Source of the DNA: RGIG4034 sp045576455
GTDB lineage: Bacteria; Bacillota; Clostridia; Lachnospirales; Lachnospiraceae
Length of the DNA stretch: 22,152 nt
Assembly: GCA_045576455.1 (NCBI GenBank)
Contig: JAZNGM010000021.1
Span: forward strand, 1 to 22,152
Reading direction: 5' to 3'
The position numbers were made by a program, and so were the translations under genes. This document shows positions 1-7,464 of this stretch, in pieces. The notes under the pieces are model-generated. The model ran no database searches and was not told where the DNA came from. It saw only the letters and a list, made by a program, of their open reading frames with translations. Positions within the stretch are counted from its first letter, which is position 1. Each line of letters opens with the position of its first letter.

Positions 1-1238
1 ATAAATGGGGAGCATATATTACGCTATTGTATTATCCGGCATGCGGCACTGCGAATCTGATGAGAATGTGGATTCTGGCAGGACGTAATAAATTGTATGC
101 ATCACAAAACCGGATTGAAGCCAATGATTTGGCGGATGAACTAACCACGTGTTTATCTTTTGATAAGCAATTGGTTGAGGAATATCACTCTATTGAAAAT
201 GGTTGGTTTGATGGTTTTGGTTTGTCAGAGCATATTGGATTTACTACATGGAATTGTGAAAATATTAAATATCCTCAGCGTATTTATGTTTATCCTGTGA
301 ATCAGCCGAGAATGATTGTAGCAAGAACAGAAGATGAAAACTACCTTACGGGTGGTTTCTGGAGTGAAAAGCCACAAGTATGGAAGGATGCATTACGGCC
401 GGATGTGAATAAAATTGGATTTGAGATTGCTTGCGGAAGTCAAATCCCGGTTTCTTATGAAATTAAAACGGAGTGTCCATGGTTACACTTCTCATCCATG
501 AAAGGGGATGTGGAGAAAACGGAGAAATTAGAGGTGTTTATTGATAAGCAGAAACTAAAAGGGCGAGAAAAGGGATGTTTTTCTATCAGCAATGGAGAAC
601 ATGGGACAACCACTGTTTTTGTAGAGGCAGAACCGGAAAATAAAAGTTTTCCGACAAATGTTTTTCTGGAAACGGATGGCTATGTGGCAATGGAAGCCAG
701 TCACTTTTGCGAAAAAAAGGATGTACAGAACGGTGGTTTTAAAGTACTTGCTCCTTATGGACGAACCGGAGAAGCAATTAAGATTTTTCCCGTAACAGTT
801 GATTTTTACAATGAAGAAGAGCGGCCATGGGTTGCATATGATTTTTTTGCACAACAGGAAGGACTTTATAGGATTCGTTTTTATATGGCGGCAACTACTC
901 CGGGATCCTTTGAAGCTAAACAGTATATTGGATTTTCTGTGAATGAAGACGGGATTCGGATTATTAATACGGTCAGAGAAGAAAATAAGCCTTTCTTTTT
1001 GAGTGCGCAGTGGACGAAAGAAGCTTATGAGCATATCAAAATAACAGAGGCAACAGTTACATGTAGAGCTGGAATAAATCGTTTATATGTATATGGCATG
1101 AGCCCTGCATTAGTAATAGAGAGAATTCTGCTTTGGAAGGATGGTACAAAACTTCCGGAGTCGTATCTCGGACCGAGAGAAAGCTGGAGGAAAGGCAAAA
1201 GAGAGGAAAACACATGGGAAAGAAATTTGCATCGATGA
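1..1238 (+). CDS. GH115 xylan alpha-1,2-glucuronidase, C-terminal part (5' end outside window)
   Basis: The frame is open from the first bases of the window (first full codon at 3), so this is the 3' part of a larger gene; family members run to about 800-1000 residues. The TTG at 27 is internal. The visible protein starts in the conserved stretch YYPACGTANLMRMW followed by NKLYASQNR, which I recognise from the GH115 catalytic region. It continues through a beta-rich linker (WLHFSS) and ends with the GH115 C-terminal accessory domain, recognisable by DGYVAMEASHF. GH115 enzymes remove glucuronic acid or 4-O-methylglucuronic acid side chains from xylan. The catalytic residues lie upstream and cannot be checked, nor can the presence of a signal peptide. 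The stop overlaps the start of the GH42 gene by 25 bases, so the two are probably co-translated. Family call is from memory of conserved segments, fairly sure. Confidence 0.8.
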   Translation, partial: KWGAYITLLYYPACGTANLMRMWILAGRNKLYASQNRIEANDLADELTTCLSFDKQLVEEYHSIENGWFDGFGLSEHIGFTTWNCENIKYPQRIYVYPVNQPRMIVARTEDENYLTGGFWSEKPQVWKDALRPDVNKIGFEIACGSQIPVSYEIKTECPWLHFSSMKGDVEKTEKLEVFIDKQKLKGREKGCFSISNGEHGTTTVFVEAEPENKSFPTNVFLETDGYVAMEASHFCEKKDVQNGGFKVLAPYGRTGEAIKIFPVTVDFYNEEERPWVAYDFFAQQEGLYRIRFYMAATTPGSFEAKQYIGFSVNEDGIRIINTVREENKPFFLSAQWTKEAYEHIKITEATVTCRAGINRLYVYGMSPALVIERILLWKDGTKLPESYLGPRESWRKGKREENTWERNLHR

Positions 1239-3274
1239 CACCAAAATATCCACATATTTTGCATGGGGGAGATTATAATCCGGATCAGTGGATAGATTAT
1301 CCGGAGATTGTAGAAAGAGACATTGAATTAATGAAGAAGGCTCACATAAATAATGTGAGTCTTGGTATATTTTCTTGGGCACATCTGGAACCAAAAAAGG
1401 ATGAATTCGATTTCTCGTGGATGGATGAAATCATAGATAAATTATACAATGCCGGAATTTATGTGAATCTGGCAACACCTTCGGGAGCTCGCCCTCATTG
1501 GCTGGCAAATGAATACACGGAAGTATTGCGGGTGGACGATAAGGGATTAAGAGCTCACTTTGGAGGCAGACATAATCATTGCATGACTTCACCCGCATAT
1601 AGGGAACGTGTGAAAAAAATAAATACAAAGCTGGCAGAAAGATATGCTTCCCATCCGGCTGTTATTATGTGGCATATTTCTAATGAATATGGTGGAGAAT
1701 GCTATTGCTCGTTATGTCAGCAGGCATTTAGGGAATATCTGAAAAAGAAGTATGATACTGTAGACAAAATGAATCATGCTTGGTGGGCGCGCTTTTGGTC
1801 TCATACATATTCCAGCTTCGATGAGGTAGAGGCACCGGGAGCGATAAGTGAGACGGCAATTAATGGATTATGGCTTGATTGGTGGAGATTTACCACATAT
1901 CAGACAACCGATTTCATGAAAGCGGAGATAGATGCTGTTAAGGCAGTTAATCCGGATATTCCGGTAACCACAAATATGATGGGACTGTATGATGGATTAT
2001 GTTATCCGGATCTGGCTGAAGAGTTGGATATCATATCATGGGACAGTTACCCTTATTGGCATACCCCGAATAATAATATCATAGAAGCCTATAGAGAAAG
2101 TTTCACTCATGATTATATCAGAGGCTTGAAAAAACAACCATTTCTTTTGATGGAGTGTACACCATCTACGGTTAATTGGCGTCCTGTAAGTAAAATGAAA
2201 AAGCCGGGTATGCATAGGCTGGCAGTACTAAATGCCATAGGACATGGTTCTGAAAGTGGATTGTATTTTCAGATTCGTCAGTCACGGGGAAGTGCAGAGA
2301 AGATGCATTCTGCTGTGATTTCTCATGTGGGTACAGAGAATACGAGAGTATTTCGGGAAGTGTCTATGCTTGGTGCTGATATGGAAAAGATATCAGAAAA
2401 AATTTATGGAAGTGATAATCCGGCAAAAGTAGCAATTATTTATGACAAAGAAAGTAAATGGGCATTAAATCAGTCGCAAGGTCCAAGAAATTGTGGTTTG
2501 GACTATGACAATCTGTGTGCACAGTATTACAAATATTTTTGGCAAAACGGTATAGGTGTTGATGTTTTAGATTCAAGGTCAGACTTTGAAGATTATAAGA
2601 TAGTGATAGCACCTCTGCTCTATATGTTCCATAATGATATTCAACAAAAGATGCGTAATTTCGTTGAACGTGGAGGCGTGTTGCTAAGCACTGCATTTTC
2701 AGGTGTGGTGGATGAAAACGATCTTTGTTTTCTTGGTGAAGCTACACAGGAGAAACTCTCTGATGTTTTGGGAATGTGGGTTGAAGAGACGGATGCACTG
2801 TTTGATGAAGAAGCAAATGAAACCAGTTGGAATCAAAATACATATAAACTTAAGGAAATATGTGAAGTAATCCATACTACAACGGCAGAAGTACTTGCAG
2901 TGTACGGAAAAGATTATTACAAAGGTGCGCCGGTAATTACGAAGAATACGTATGGTGTAGGAACTGCATATCATATTGCTGCAAATTGTGAAGATGCTCT
3001 TATCGAAGATCTATGTCGTCAGCTAGTTGCGGAAGCACAGATAACCGGCATATTAGGAGATGCTGACATTCCGGATGGAATCGGAATTTGTTACAGGGAA
3101 AATGAAACAAAGAGATATATTTTCATTGGTAATTTCTCCGATGAGGCAAAATGCATCGATTTTTCAAAATCATCTGGAAACGAGGAGAGAGCGTATGTAA
3201 ATATTTTAGACGATGCAAAAATAGGCGGTAAAGTATGTCTGGAGCCCTATGGTATTGTGATTTTAGAATCATAA
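1214..3274 (+). CDS. GH42 beta-galactosidase (possibly alpha-L-arabinopyranosidase)
   Basis: 686 residues, the usual GH42 length. The TIM barrel opens with HGGDYNPDQW (res. 17-26). The acid/base Glu is E158 in WHISNEYGG and the nucleophile is E314 in LLMECTPS. Four cysteines (C123; C163, C165, C168 in ECYCSLC) match the zinc cluster known from Thermus GH42 enzymes. The rest fits the trimerisation domain (about 395-600) and a small beta C-domain. There is no signal peptide, so it should act in the cytoplasm on imported galacto- or arabinopyranosyl oligosaccharides. I chose ATG 1214 because GAGAGG lies 7 bases upstream. ATG 1235 is an alternative that would give a classic ATGA overlap with the GH115 stop but has a weaker ribosome site. 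Pairing with GH115 suggests side-chain trimming of hemicellulose. Exact substrate is not visible from sequence. Confidence 0.92.
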   Translation: MGKKFASMTPKYPHILHGGDYNPDQWIDYPEIVERDIELMKKAHINNVSLGIFSWAHLEPKKDEFDFSWMDEIIDKLYNAGIYVNLATPSGARPHWLANEYTEVLRVDDKGLRAHFGGRHNHCMTSPAYRERVKKINTKLAERYASHPAVIMWHISNEYGGECYCSLCQQAFREYLKKKYDTVDKMNHAWWARFWSHTYSSFDEVEAPGAISETAINGLWLDWWRFTTYQTTDFMKAEIDAVKAVNPDIPVTTNMMGLYDGLCYPDLAEELDIISWDSYPYWHTPNNNIIEAYRESFTHDYIRGLKKQPFLLMECTPSTVNWRPVSKMKKPGMHRLAVLNAIGHGSESGLYFQIRQSRGSAEKMHSAVISHVGTENTRVFREVSMLGADMEKISEKIYGSDNPAKVAIIYDKESKWALNQSQGPRNCGLDYDNLCAQYYKYFWQNGIGVDVLDSRSDFEDYKIVIAPLLYMFHNDIQQKMRNFVERGGVLLSTAFSGVVDENDLCFLGEATQEKLSDVLGMWVEETDALFDEEANETSWNQNTYKLKEICEVIHTTTAEVLAVYGKDYYKGAPVITKNTYGVGTAYHIAANCEDALIEDLCRQLVAEAQITGILGDADIPDGIGICYRENETKRYIFIGNFSDEAKCIDFSKSSGNEERAYVNILDDAKIGGKVCLEPYGIVILES

Positions 3275-3296
3275 TTTCCTCAGTGAAAATATAATA

Positions 3297-3326
3297 TTGA
3301 CAAATAGTAATTTCATGAGATATATT
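3297..3326 (+). promoter_or_regulatory. Probable sigma-A promoter of the T-box/valS unit
   Basis: TTGACA at 3297-3302, an 18-base spacer and TATATT at 3321-3326. It sits just before the T-box leader, where a transcription start near 3333 would be expected. No terminator separates it from the GH42 gene, so read-through could also enter the leader. Confidence 0.6.
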
Positions 3327-3339
3327 AATAAATAACAAT

Positions 3340-3628
3340 TACAGACAAAAGCATCGACGAGGAGGAGTACATACTATTCCGGATGAACAGAGAGAAAGTG
3401 GTTGGTGAAAACTTTCGTGATGGTAGTGTGGAAGTAGCCTTTGAGCTTTGGACCGAACAGATTATTCTAAGTAGACTCCAACGGAGATTCCCACCGTTAT
3501 CAGGGGAAACGATATCGGAATGCGTACATGATTCCCGTATTGTAGTGAGTGCAGAACAATTTCTGAATTTAGGTGGTACCACGGACATGTTAGTTCGCCC
3601 TAAGCGTTTGCTTAGGGCGTCTTTTTTT
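3340..3628 (+). promoter_or_regulatory. T-box riboswitch leader, valine specifier (GUA)
   Basis: This 396-base gap between GH42 and the synthetase gene contains a T-box leader. Near the 5' side are AGAGAG-type Stem I elements (about 3388-3396) and GTGGTTGGTG. The specifier loop reads GAA-GTA-GCC, with GTA (Val) at 3434-3436. The T-box core AGGTGGTACCACG lies at 3571-3583; its UGGU bulge fits a tRNA ending in A-CCA, as tRNA-Val does. The terminator is a perfect 10-bp hairpin (3596-3605 with 3610-3619, loop GTTT) followed by a T-run. Uncharged tRNA-Val should stabilise the antiterminator (3571 onward pairing into the left terminator arm region) and allow synthetase expression. An open frame of 87 codons across this leader is not a gene. 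Confidence 0.93.
3596..3628 (+). terminator. T-box regulated intrinsic terminator
   Basis: Perfect stem CGCCCTAAGC / GCTTAGGGCG with a four-base loop, followed by TCTTTTTTTG. It is the conditional terminator of the valine T-box. Confidence 0.95.
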
Positions 3629-3670
3629 GTCTGTTTTGTAAAATAATTATATTTTATAGGAGGTATCCGC

Positions 3671-6049
3671 ATGGACAAAAAGTATGATTTTCAAAACATA
3701 GAAAATGAATTAGAACGGTTTTGGGAAGAACAGGGTATTTACAGGTATCAACATGGAAAAGATAGGAAAATCTATTCTATTGATACACCACCGCCAACTG
3801 TAAGCGGCAAATTGCATATAGGACACGTTTTTTCCTACACGCAGGCAGAAATGATTGCTCGCTTCAAACGTATGCAAGGATATGATGTTTTCTATCCTTT
3901 TGGTTTTGATGACAATGGACTGCCAACAGAACGTTTAGTTGAAAAAGACGAAAAGTTACACGCAAGTATGTTGCCTCGTAGTTTATTTCGAGAGAAGTGC
4001 ATTAATACAATTGAAAAATATGAAGGCGCGTTTAAAAAATTATGGAAACGATTAGGCTTTAGTGTAGATTGGAATTTACAGTATCAGACTATATCGGATT
4101 TGTCGCAAAAAATATCACAGAAATCTTTTATTGAATTGGCAAAGAATAATAAGGCATATATGAAAGAATCTCCGGTATTGTGGTGTACCGAGTGCCAGAC
4201 ATCTATTGCACAGGCGGAGCTGGAAACAAAAGAATGTGAAACAACATTTAATTATTTAAACTTTAAAACATCACAGGGAAATTTGCTGATTGCTACGACC
4301 AGACCGGAACTGTTGGCAGGATGTGAATGCATTTTTGTTCATCCGGATGATTGTCGATATAAAGAATATGTAGGGAAAACCGCAAGAGTTCCCCTATATG
4401 ATTTTGAAATTCCAATTTTGACAGACGAAACTGTTTCTATGGAAAAAGGAACCGGTGCAGTAATGTGTGCAACTTTTGGCGATAGTGTGGATGTTGAATG
4501 GTTTCAAAAACATAAACTTGCATACAAAAAGGTTATTATGCCAAATGGAACTATTAACGAATCCATAGCTTTTATTGGCGGTATGACAATTAAAAAAGCA
4601 AGAGAACGTATTATTGAAGTTTTACATGATAAAAATCTCATTGAAAAACAAGAGACAATTAATCATATGATTGCAATTCATGAACGATGTGGTAATGGCG
4701 TTGAATTTATTCCTTCAAAGCAATGGTATATTGATGTATTAACAGAAAAAGAACGCTTTCTAAAAGCAGCGGATGAAATAAATTGGTATCCGGAGCATAT
4801 GAAGAACCGCTATAAAATATGGGTAGAGAATTTGAAGTGGGATTGGTGTATTTCAAGGCAACGATATTTTGGAGTTCCATTTCCTGTTTGGTATTGTAAG
4901 AATTGTAAAAAGCCTGTTTTTGCAGAAGAAGAACAACTACCGGCAAATCCTTTGGAAATGTCTCCGTTACATCCGTGTGAGTGCGGATGTAATGAGTTTG
5001 TGCCGGAAGAGGCTGTTTTTGATACTTGGGCAACATCCTCTGTAACTACACTTATTAATGCAAAATATGGAGAAACAAATGATATTTCTAAAGAAATATT
5101 ACCCATGGGTATGCGGTGTCAGGCTCATGATATTATTCGCACATGGGCGTTTTATTCCATTGTAAAAAGTTTGTATCATACGGAGCAGATACCATGGAAA
5201 GATATTATGATCAGCGGATTTGTTTTGGCAAAACCAGGCGAAAAAATAAGTAAATCAAAATCAACGAATAATGATTCTAATTCGCCGATAAACTTAATTG
5301 AAACGCACTCTGCTGACGCAATACGTTATTGGGCTGCAAACAGTAAACTTGGAACAGATACATTTTTCAGTGAAGATGAATTGAAAATTTCAAAAAGGTT
5401 CATAAACAAGTTGTATAATGCTTCTAAGTTTGCAATTATGCAATTGAATGATTTTAAGAAACCGGAATCGTATGAGGAGTTACAATTATTGCCTGTTGAT
5501 AGGTGGATTCTTAATAGAGTAAATGAAACGACTATAAAAGTAACCGGTATGTTGAACAATTATGAAATTGGTCAAGCCAGACATGAAATCGATAATTTGT
5601 TTTGGCGGGATTTTTGTGATTATTATATAGAGATTGCAAAAGAAAGACTGTATCAGCCTCTAATACATGGTATCGAGCAACAGTATTCAGGACAAATCGC
5701 CGTTTATTATGGACTGCTTGGCATTTTAAAATTGTATGCAATTTACACACCGTATGTAACTGAATATATCTATCAGGACTTTTATCGAAAGTACGAAAAG
5801 GAAATCTCGTTACATGAAACGCTTTGGAAAACAACTGAAACAGATGAGATTTATGTTGAATTTGGAGAGCATTTGAAAGAGGTTATTGCCGAAGTACGAA
5901 AAAGCAAGACTGAACGCAAAATGTCTATGAAGGATTCTATTCCTGAACTTATCATTACTTGTCCTAAAAAGTTTAGTGATTTCTATAAGAAATCTGAGAA
6001 AGACATAAAGGCTTGTACAGGTGCGGAAAAAATAATTATTAGGAATTAA
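3671..6049 (+). CDS. valS: Valyl-tRNA synthetase, short archaeal/rickettsial-type
   Basis: Class Ia synthetase of 792 residues that charges tRNA-Val. It has HIGH at residues 49-52 (KLHIGH) and a KMSKS-like KISKS at 525-529. Between them are the editing (CP1) domain with TTRPELLAGC and a Cys-rich insert (YCKNCKKP ... CECGC) that looks like a zinc ribbon. The segment VFDTWATSS and the KSKS motif followed by NN rather than LGN resemble the archaeal and rickettsial ValRS lineage, not the usual bacterial enzyme. The protein is about 90 residues shorter than typical bacterial ValRS and I see no clear C-terminal coiled-coil arm. RBS AGGAGG precedes ATG 3671. The Val T-box in front independently supports the specificity. 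It may be a second, transferred copy, which would need a genome search. Confidence 0.9.
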   Translation: MDKKYDFQNIENELERFWEEQGIYRYQHGKDRKIYSIDTPPPTVSGKLHIGHVFSYTQAEMIARFKRMQGYDVFYPFGFDDNGLPTERLVEKDEKLHASMLPRSLFREKCINTIEKYEGAFKKLWKRLGFSVDWNLQYQTISDLSQKISQKSFIELAKNNKAYMKESPVLWCTECQTSIAQAELETKECETTFNYLNFKTSQGNLLIATTRPELLAGCECIFVHPDDCRYKEYVGKTARVPLYDFEIPILTDETVSMEKGTGAVMCATFGDSVDVEWFQKHKLAYKKVIMPNGTINESIAFIGGMTIKKARERIIEVLHDKNLIEKQETINHMIAIHERCGNGVEFIPSKQWYIDVLTEKERFLKAADEINWYPEHMKNRYKIWVENLKWDWCISRQRYFGVPFPVWYCKNCKKPVFAEEEQLPANPLEMSPLHPCECGCNEFVPEEAVFDTWATSSVTTLINAKYGETNDISKEILPMGMRCQAHDIIRTWAFYSIVKSLYHTEQIPWKDIMISGFVLAKPGEKISKSKSTNNDSNSPINLIETHSADAIRYWAANSKLGTDTFFSEDELKISKRFINKLYNASKFAIMQLNDFKKPESYEELQLLPVDRWILNRVNETTIKVTGMLNNYEIGQARHEIDNLFWRDFCDYYIEIAKERLYQPLIHGIEQQYSGQIAVYYGLLGILKLYAIYTPYVTEYIYQDFYRKYEKEISLHETLWKTTETDEIYVEFGEHLKEVIAEVRKSKTERKMSMKDSIPELIITCPKKFSDFYKKSEKDIKACTGAEKIIIRN

Positions 6050-6080
6050 TCTTGCTAAAGCTAAGGATAATTCTAAAAAA

Positions 6081-6120
6081 AAACTGCCGTCTATTTTTAT
6101 AATTAGACGACAGTTTTTTT
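6081..6120 (+). terminator. Intrinsic terminator after valS
   Basis: Inverted repeat 6081-6093 with 6104-6116 (AAACTGcCGTCTA / TAGACGaCAGTTT, one mismatch), followed by a T-run. Confidence 0.9.
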
Positions 6121-6283
6121 AATTATCTTAACTAAATGACATTGTTAATGTGCTATCCTTTAATTAATTTATTTATTGAAAAAAATACGTTTTTTTGTGT
6201 AACACTTTTTATATTAGCGGGGTGTTATTAGTGAAACAGTAAAACTGTTTTGTTCGCGGACGAAGACAATAGGAGGACAATCA
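6121..6283. other. AT-rich leader of the sigma-factor remnant
   Basis: No gene. The stretch holds a possible ECF-type promoter (GTAACA followed by a T-run near 6198-6210), an inverted repeat AAACAGT-aaa-ACTGTTT (6234-6250), a small dyad TTCG-cgga-CGAA (6253-6264) and a strong AGGAGG at 6271-6276 for the frame starting at 6284. The promoter suggestion is weak; the ribosome site and dyads are directly visible. Confidence 0.4.
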
Positions 6284-6433
6284 GTGAAAGCAGAGGTTGC
6301 AATACGGACGTATTCCGATATGGTGTATAGGATTGCATATGCAAGAACCGGAAATAAAGACAATGCGGATGATATTTATCAGGAAGTATTTCTAAGATAC
6401 ATACGGAGAAAGCCTGTTTTAAGGATTCTGTAG
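6284..6433 (+). pseudogene. ECF sigma-70 factor, N-terminal remnant (49 codons)
   Basis: Starts at GTG 6284, ten bases after AGGAGG. The peptide reads through the region-2 signature of RpoE-like sigma factors: YSDMVYRIAYARTGNKDNAD followed by DIYQEVFLRYIRRKPV. It then runs into RIL and a TAG at 6431-6433. A complete ECF sigma factor is about 160-190 residues, so region 2.3 onward and all of region 4 are missing. Homology ends abruptly around 6415-6420, and at the same place the +1 frame takes over as the open frame of the next entry, which points to a deletion junction. It might still be translated as a short peptide, but it cannot act as a sigma factor. No anti-sigma gene follows. Confidence 0.75.
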
Positions 6434-6462
6434 GTGTTGGTGAAAGACATGCAGAATTTATA

Positions 6463-7086
6463 TTGATAGACCCTACAGAAGAACATCCATATGGATCCAT
6501 TTTGGGATCAAAAATTGCTGAGGACGGAACGCTAATTACTGAGATTAAATCTACGGATGATGTTTCGGTATTTACTTTTAATTTTGCTGGGGGTGAGGGC
6601 TATGGTGACTTCACTTTTGCCTGTTCGTTCATGAATTGTGAAACAAAAGAAGAATTTGCAGAGAAGGTTTATCAGCATCTTACACTGGCACTTAAAGATT
6701 ACAAACCTAATAAAGCCATAGTTAAAGAGGTTATTGAAAAACTGGAAATGATAAAGCAGGAAGTCGGTACAGGAACTGCCATGCGGGACGGATGTGCTAT
6801 GGGCGTACAGTTTATGATTGACGATTTAATTGCAAATACCGGTAGGTTAAAAGTTATGGAGCATATCATAACTGACAGCGATGATGTAGATGGTGACGGA
6901 GACCTGAATGAGGTACTGGGACTTTCCTTCTTTAACTTTGATTTTGAAGCAATGAAGCAAGAGACGGAAGAAACAGGAAAGAGAGAATTTGTGGTGGAAG
7001 CAATAGCCGGAATACCTGGAAAGTATCGCGTTAAAGTAGAATACTATGAGCCGGGATTATTATATTATCTTGAGCGAATGGAATAA
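6463..7086 (+). pseudogene. Hypothetical protein, probably 5'-truncated
   Basis: A frame of 207 codons from TTG 6463. It is open upstream to 6373 but has no ATG or GTG there, and there is no ribosome site before the TTG. The upstream codons (reading KDSVGVGERHAEF) look like continuing protein, so I think the true start was lost when the sigma remnant was joined on. The first in-frame ATG is near 6631. I do not recognise the family. Visible traits are a soluble, acidic protein with no membrane segment or signal, a helical middle (KEEFAEKVYQHL...), and an Asp-rich DVDGDGDL loop that resembles an EF-hand or dockerin loop but lacks the acidic residue at position 12. A strong terminator follows directly, as for a real gene end. 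Confidence 0.5.
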
Positions 7087-7098
7087 GTTAGGGCAGAG

Positions 7099-7130
7099 AA
7101 AACAGTGCGGGGTAACCTGCACTGTTTTTA
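7099..7130 (+). terminator. Intrinsic terminator after the 6463-7086 frame
   Basis: Hairpin with left arm 7099-7111 and right arm 7116-7128 (AAAACAGTGCGGG / CCTGCACTGTTTT, one G-U pair) and loop GTAA, ending in a T-run. Confidence 0.85.
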
Positions 7131-7335
7131 CGAATTAAAGCTTCTTGCTTATAAAGTGAGGCTAGATGCACTTAATAAGAAAGCAGTAGAACATACGAGT
7201 GCAGACGTATCGCAAAATGTATATGTAGTTCGCGATGCGGAAGGTAAAAAGTTGGTGCTTATTAACGATATCCGTTTTAAATCACGTCGAACTATTGATT
7301 GAAATGAGATTGAATAATATCTAAAAGAGTATCTA
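7129..7335 (+). pseudogene. Decayed fragment of a Lachnospiraceae accessory-protein domain
   Basis: The conserved-looking core runs from about 7159 (RLDALNKKAVEHTSAD) to GKKLVLINDIRFKSRRTID. It then continues in the same frame past TGA at 7300-7302 into NEIE, past TAA, and on to YLKEY before TAG. From memory, related proteins read IDW and then EQYLKEYI here, so the TGA would be a mutated Trp codon and the TAA a mutated Gln codon. I recall this as a domain of large mobile-element-associated proteins, but I cannot name it. No ribosome site or credible start exists; the GTG at 7105 lies inside a terminator hairpin. The evidence supports a non-functional remnant. Confidence 0.55.
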
Positions 7336-7339
7336 TAGT

Positions 7340-7380
7340 AACATCAATTTGCTAAACCAATGGTTTAGTAAATTGATGTT
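7340..7380. repeat. 20-bp inverted repeat (hairpin)
   Basis: Arms 7340-7359 and 7361-7380 (AACATCAATTTGCTAAACCA and its complement with one G-U pair) are nearly back to back. The RNA would form a long hairpin followed by TTGTCTTTT, a weak T-run. It may be an intrinsic terminator of the decayed region, or the footprint of a small mobile element. It lies eight bases before the -35 box of the next gene. Confidence 0.7.
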
Positions 7381-7387
7381 TTGTCTT

Positions 7388-7416
7388 TTGACACGTCCTT
7401 TTTTGGTGGATATAAT
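7388..7416 (+). promoter_or_regulatory. Consensus sigma-A promoter of the XRE/MotA-like/FliG-like gene
   Basis: TTGACA at 7388-7393, a spacer of 17 and TATAAT at 7411-7416: a full match to consensus. Transcription would start near 7423. This rules out the upstream in-frame starts of the coding frame and supports ATG 7465. The -10 overlaps a small dyad around ATCGAT, a possible operator for the encoded regulator. Confidence 0.88.
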
Positions 7417-7464
7417 CGATATAGAAGAAGTTTGATTGATATTTACGATGGGGGTACTTATTTT

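Noticed and set aside
3383..3646. 87-codon open frame between GH42 and valS
   Set aside because: It lies across the T-box leader and its terminator hairpin; the RNA features explain the sequence and the peptide resembles nothing.
6234..6250. AAACAGT-aaa-ACTGTTT as a second binding site for the GntR repressor
   Set aside because: It shares the AACAGT/ACTGTT half-sites with 15206-15222, but the spacer is 3 instead of 5 bases and it precedes a dead gene; chance or a hairpin is as likely.
6880..6925. Dockerin or EF-hand calcium loop (DVDGDGDL) in the 6463-7086 frame
   Set aside because: Position 12 is not acidic and there is no second copy, so a cellulosome link is not supported.
7105..7302. 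Treating the 65-codon frame as an intact small gene
   Set aside because: Its GTG start lies inside a strong terminator hairpin, there is no ribosome site, and family-like sequence continues beyond the stop.
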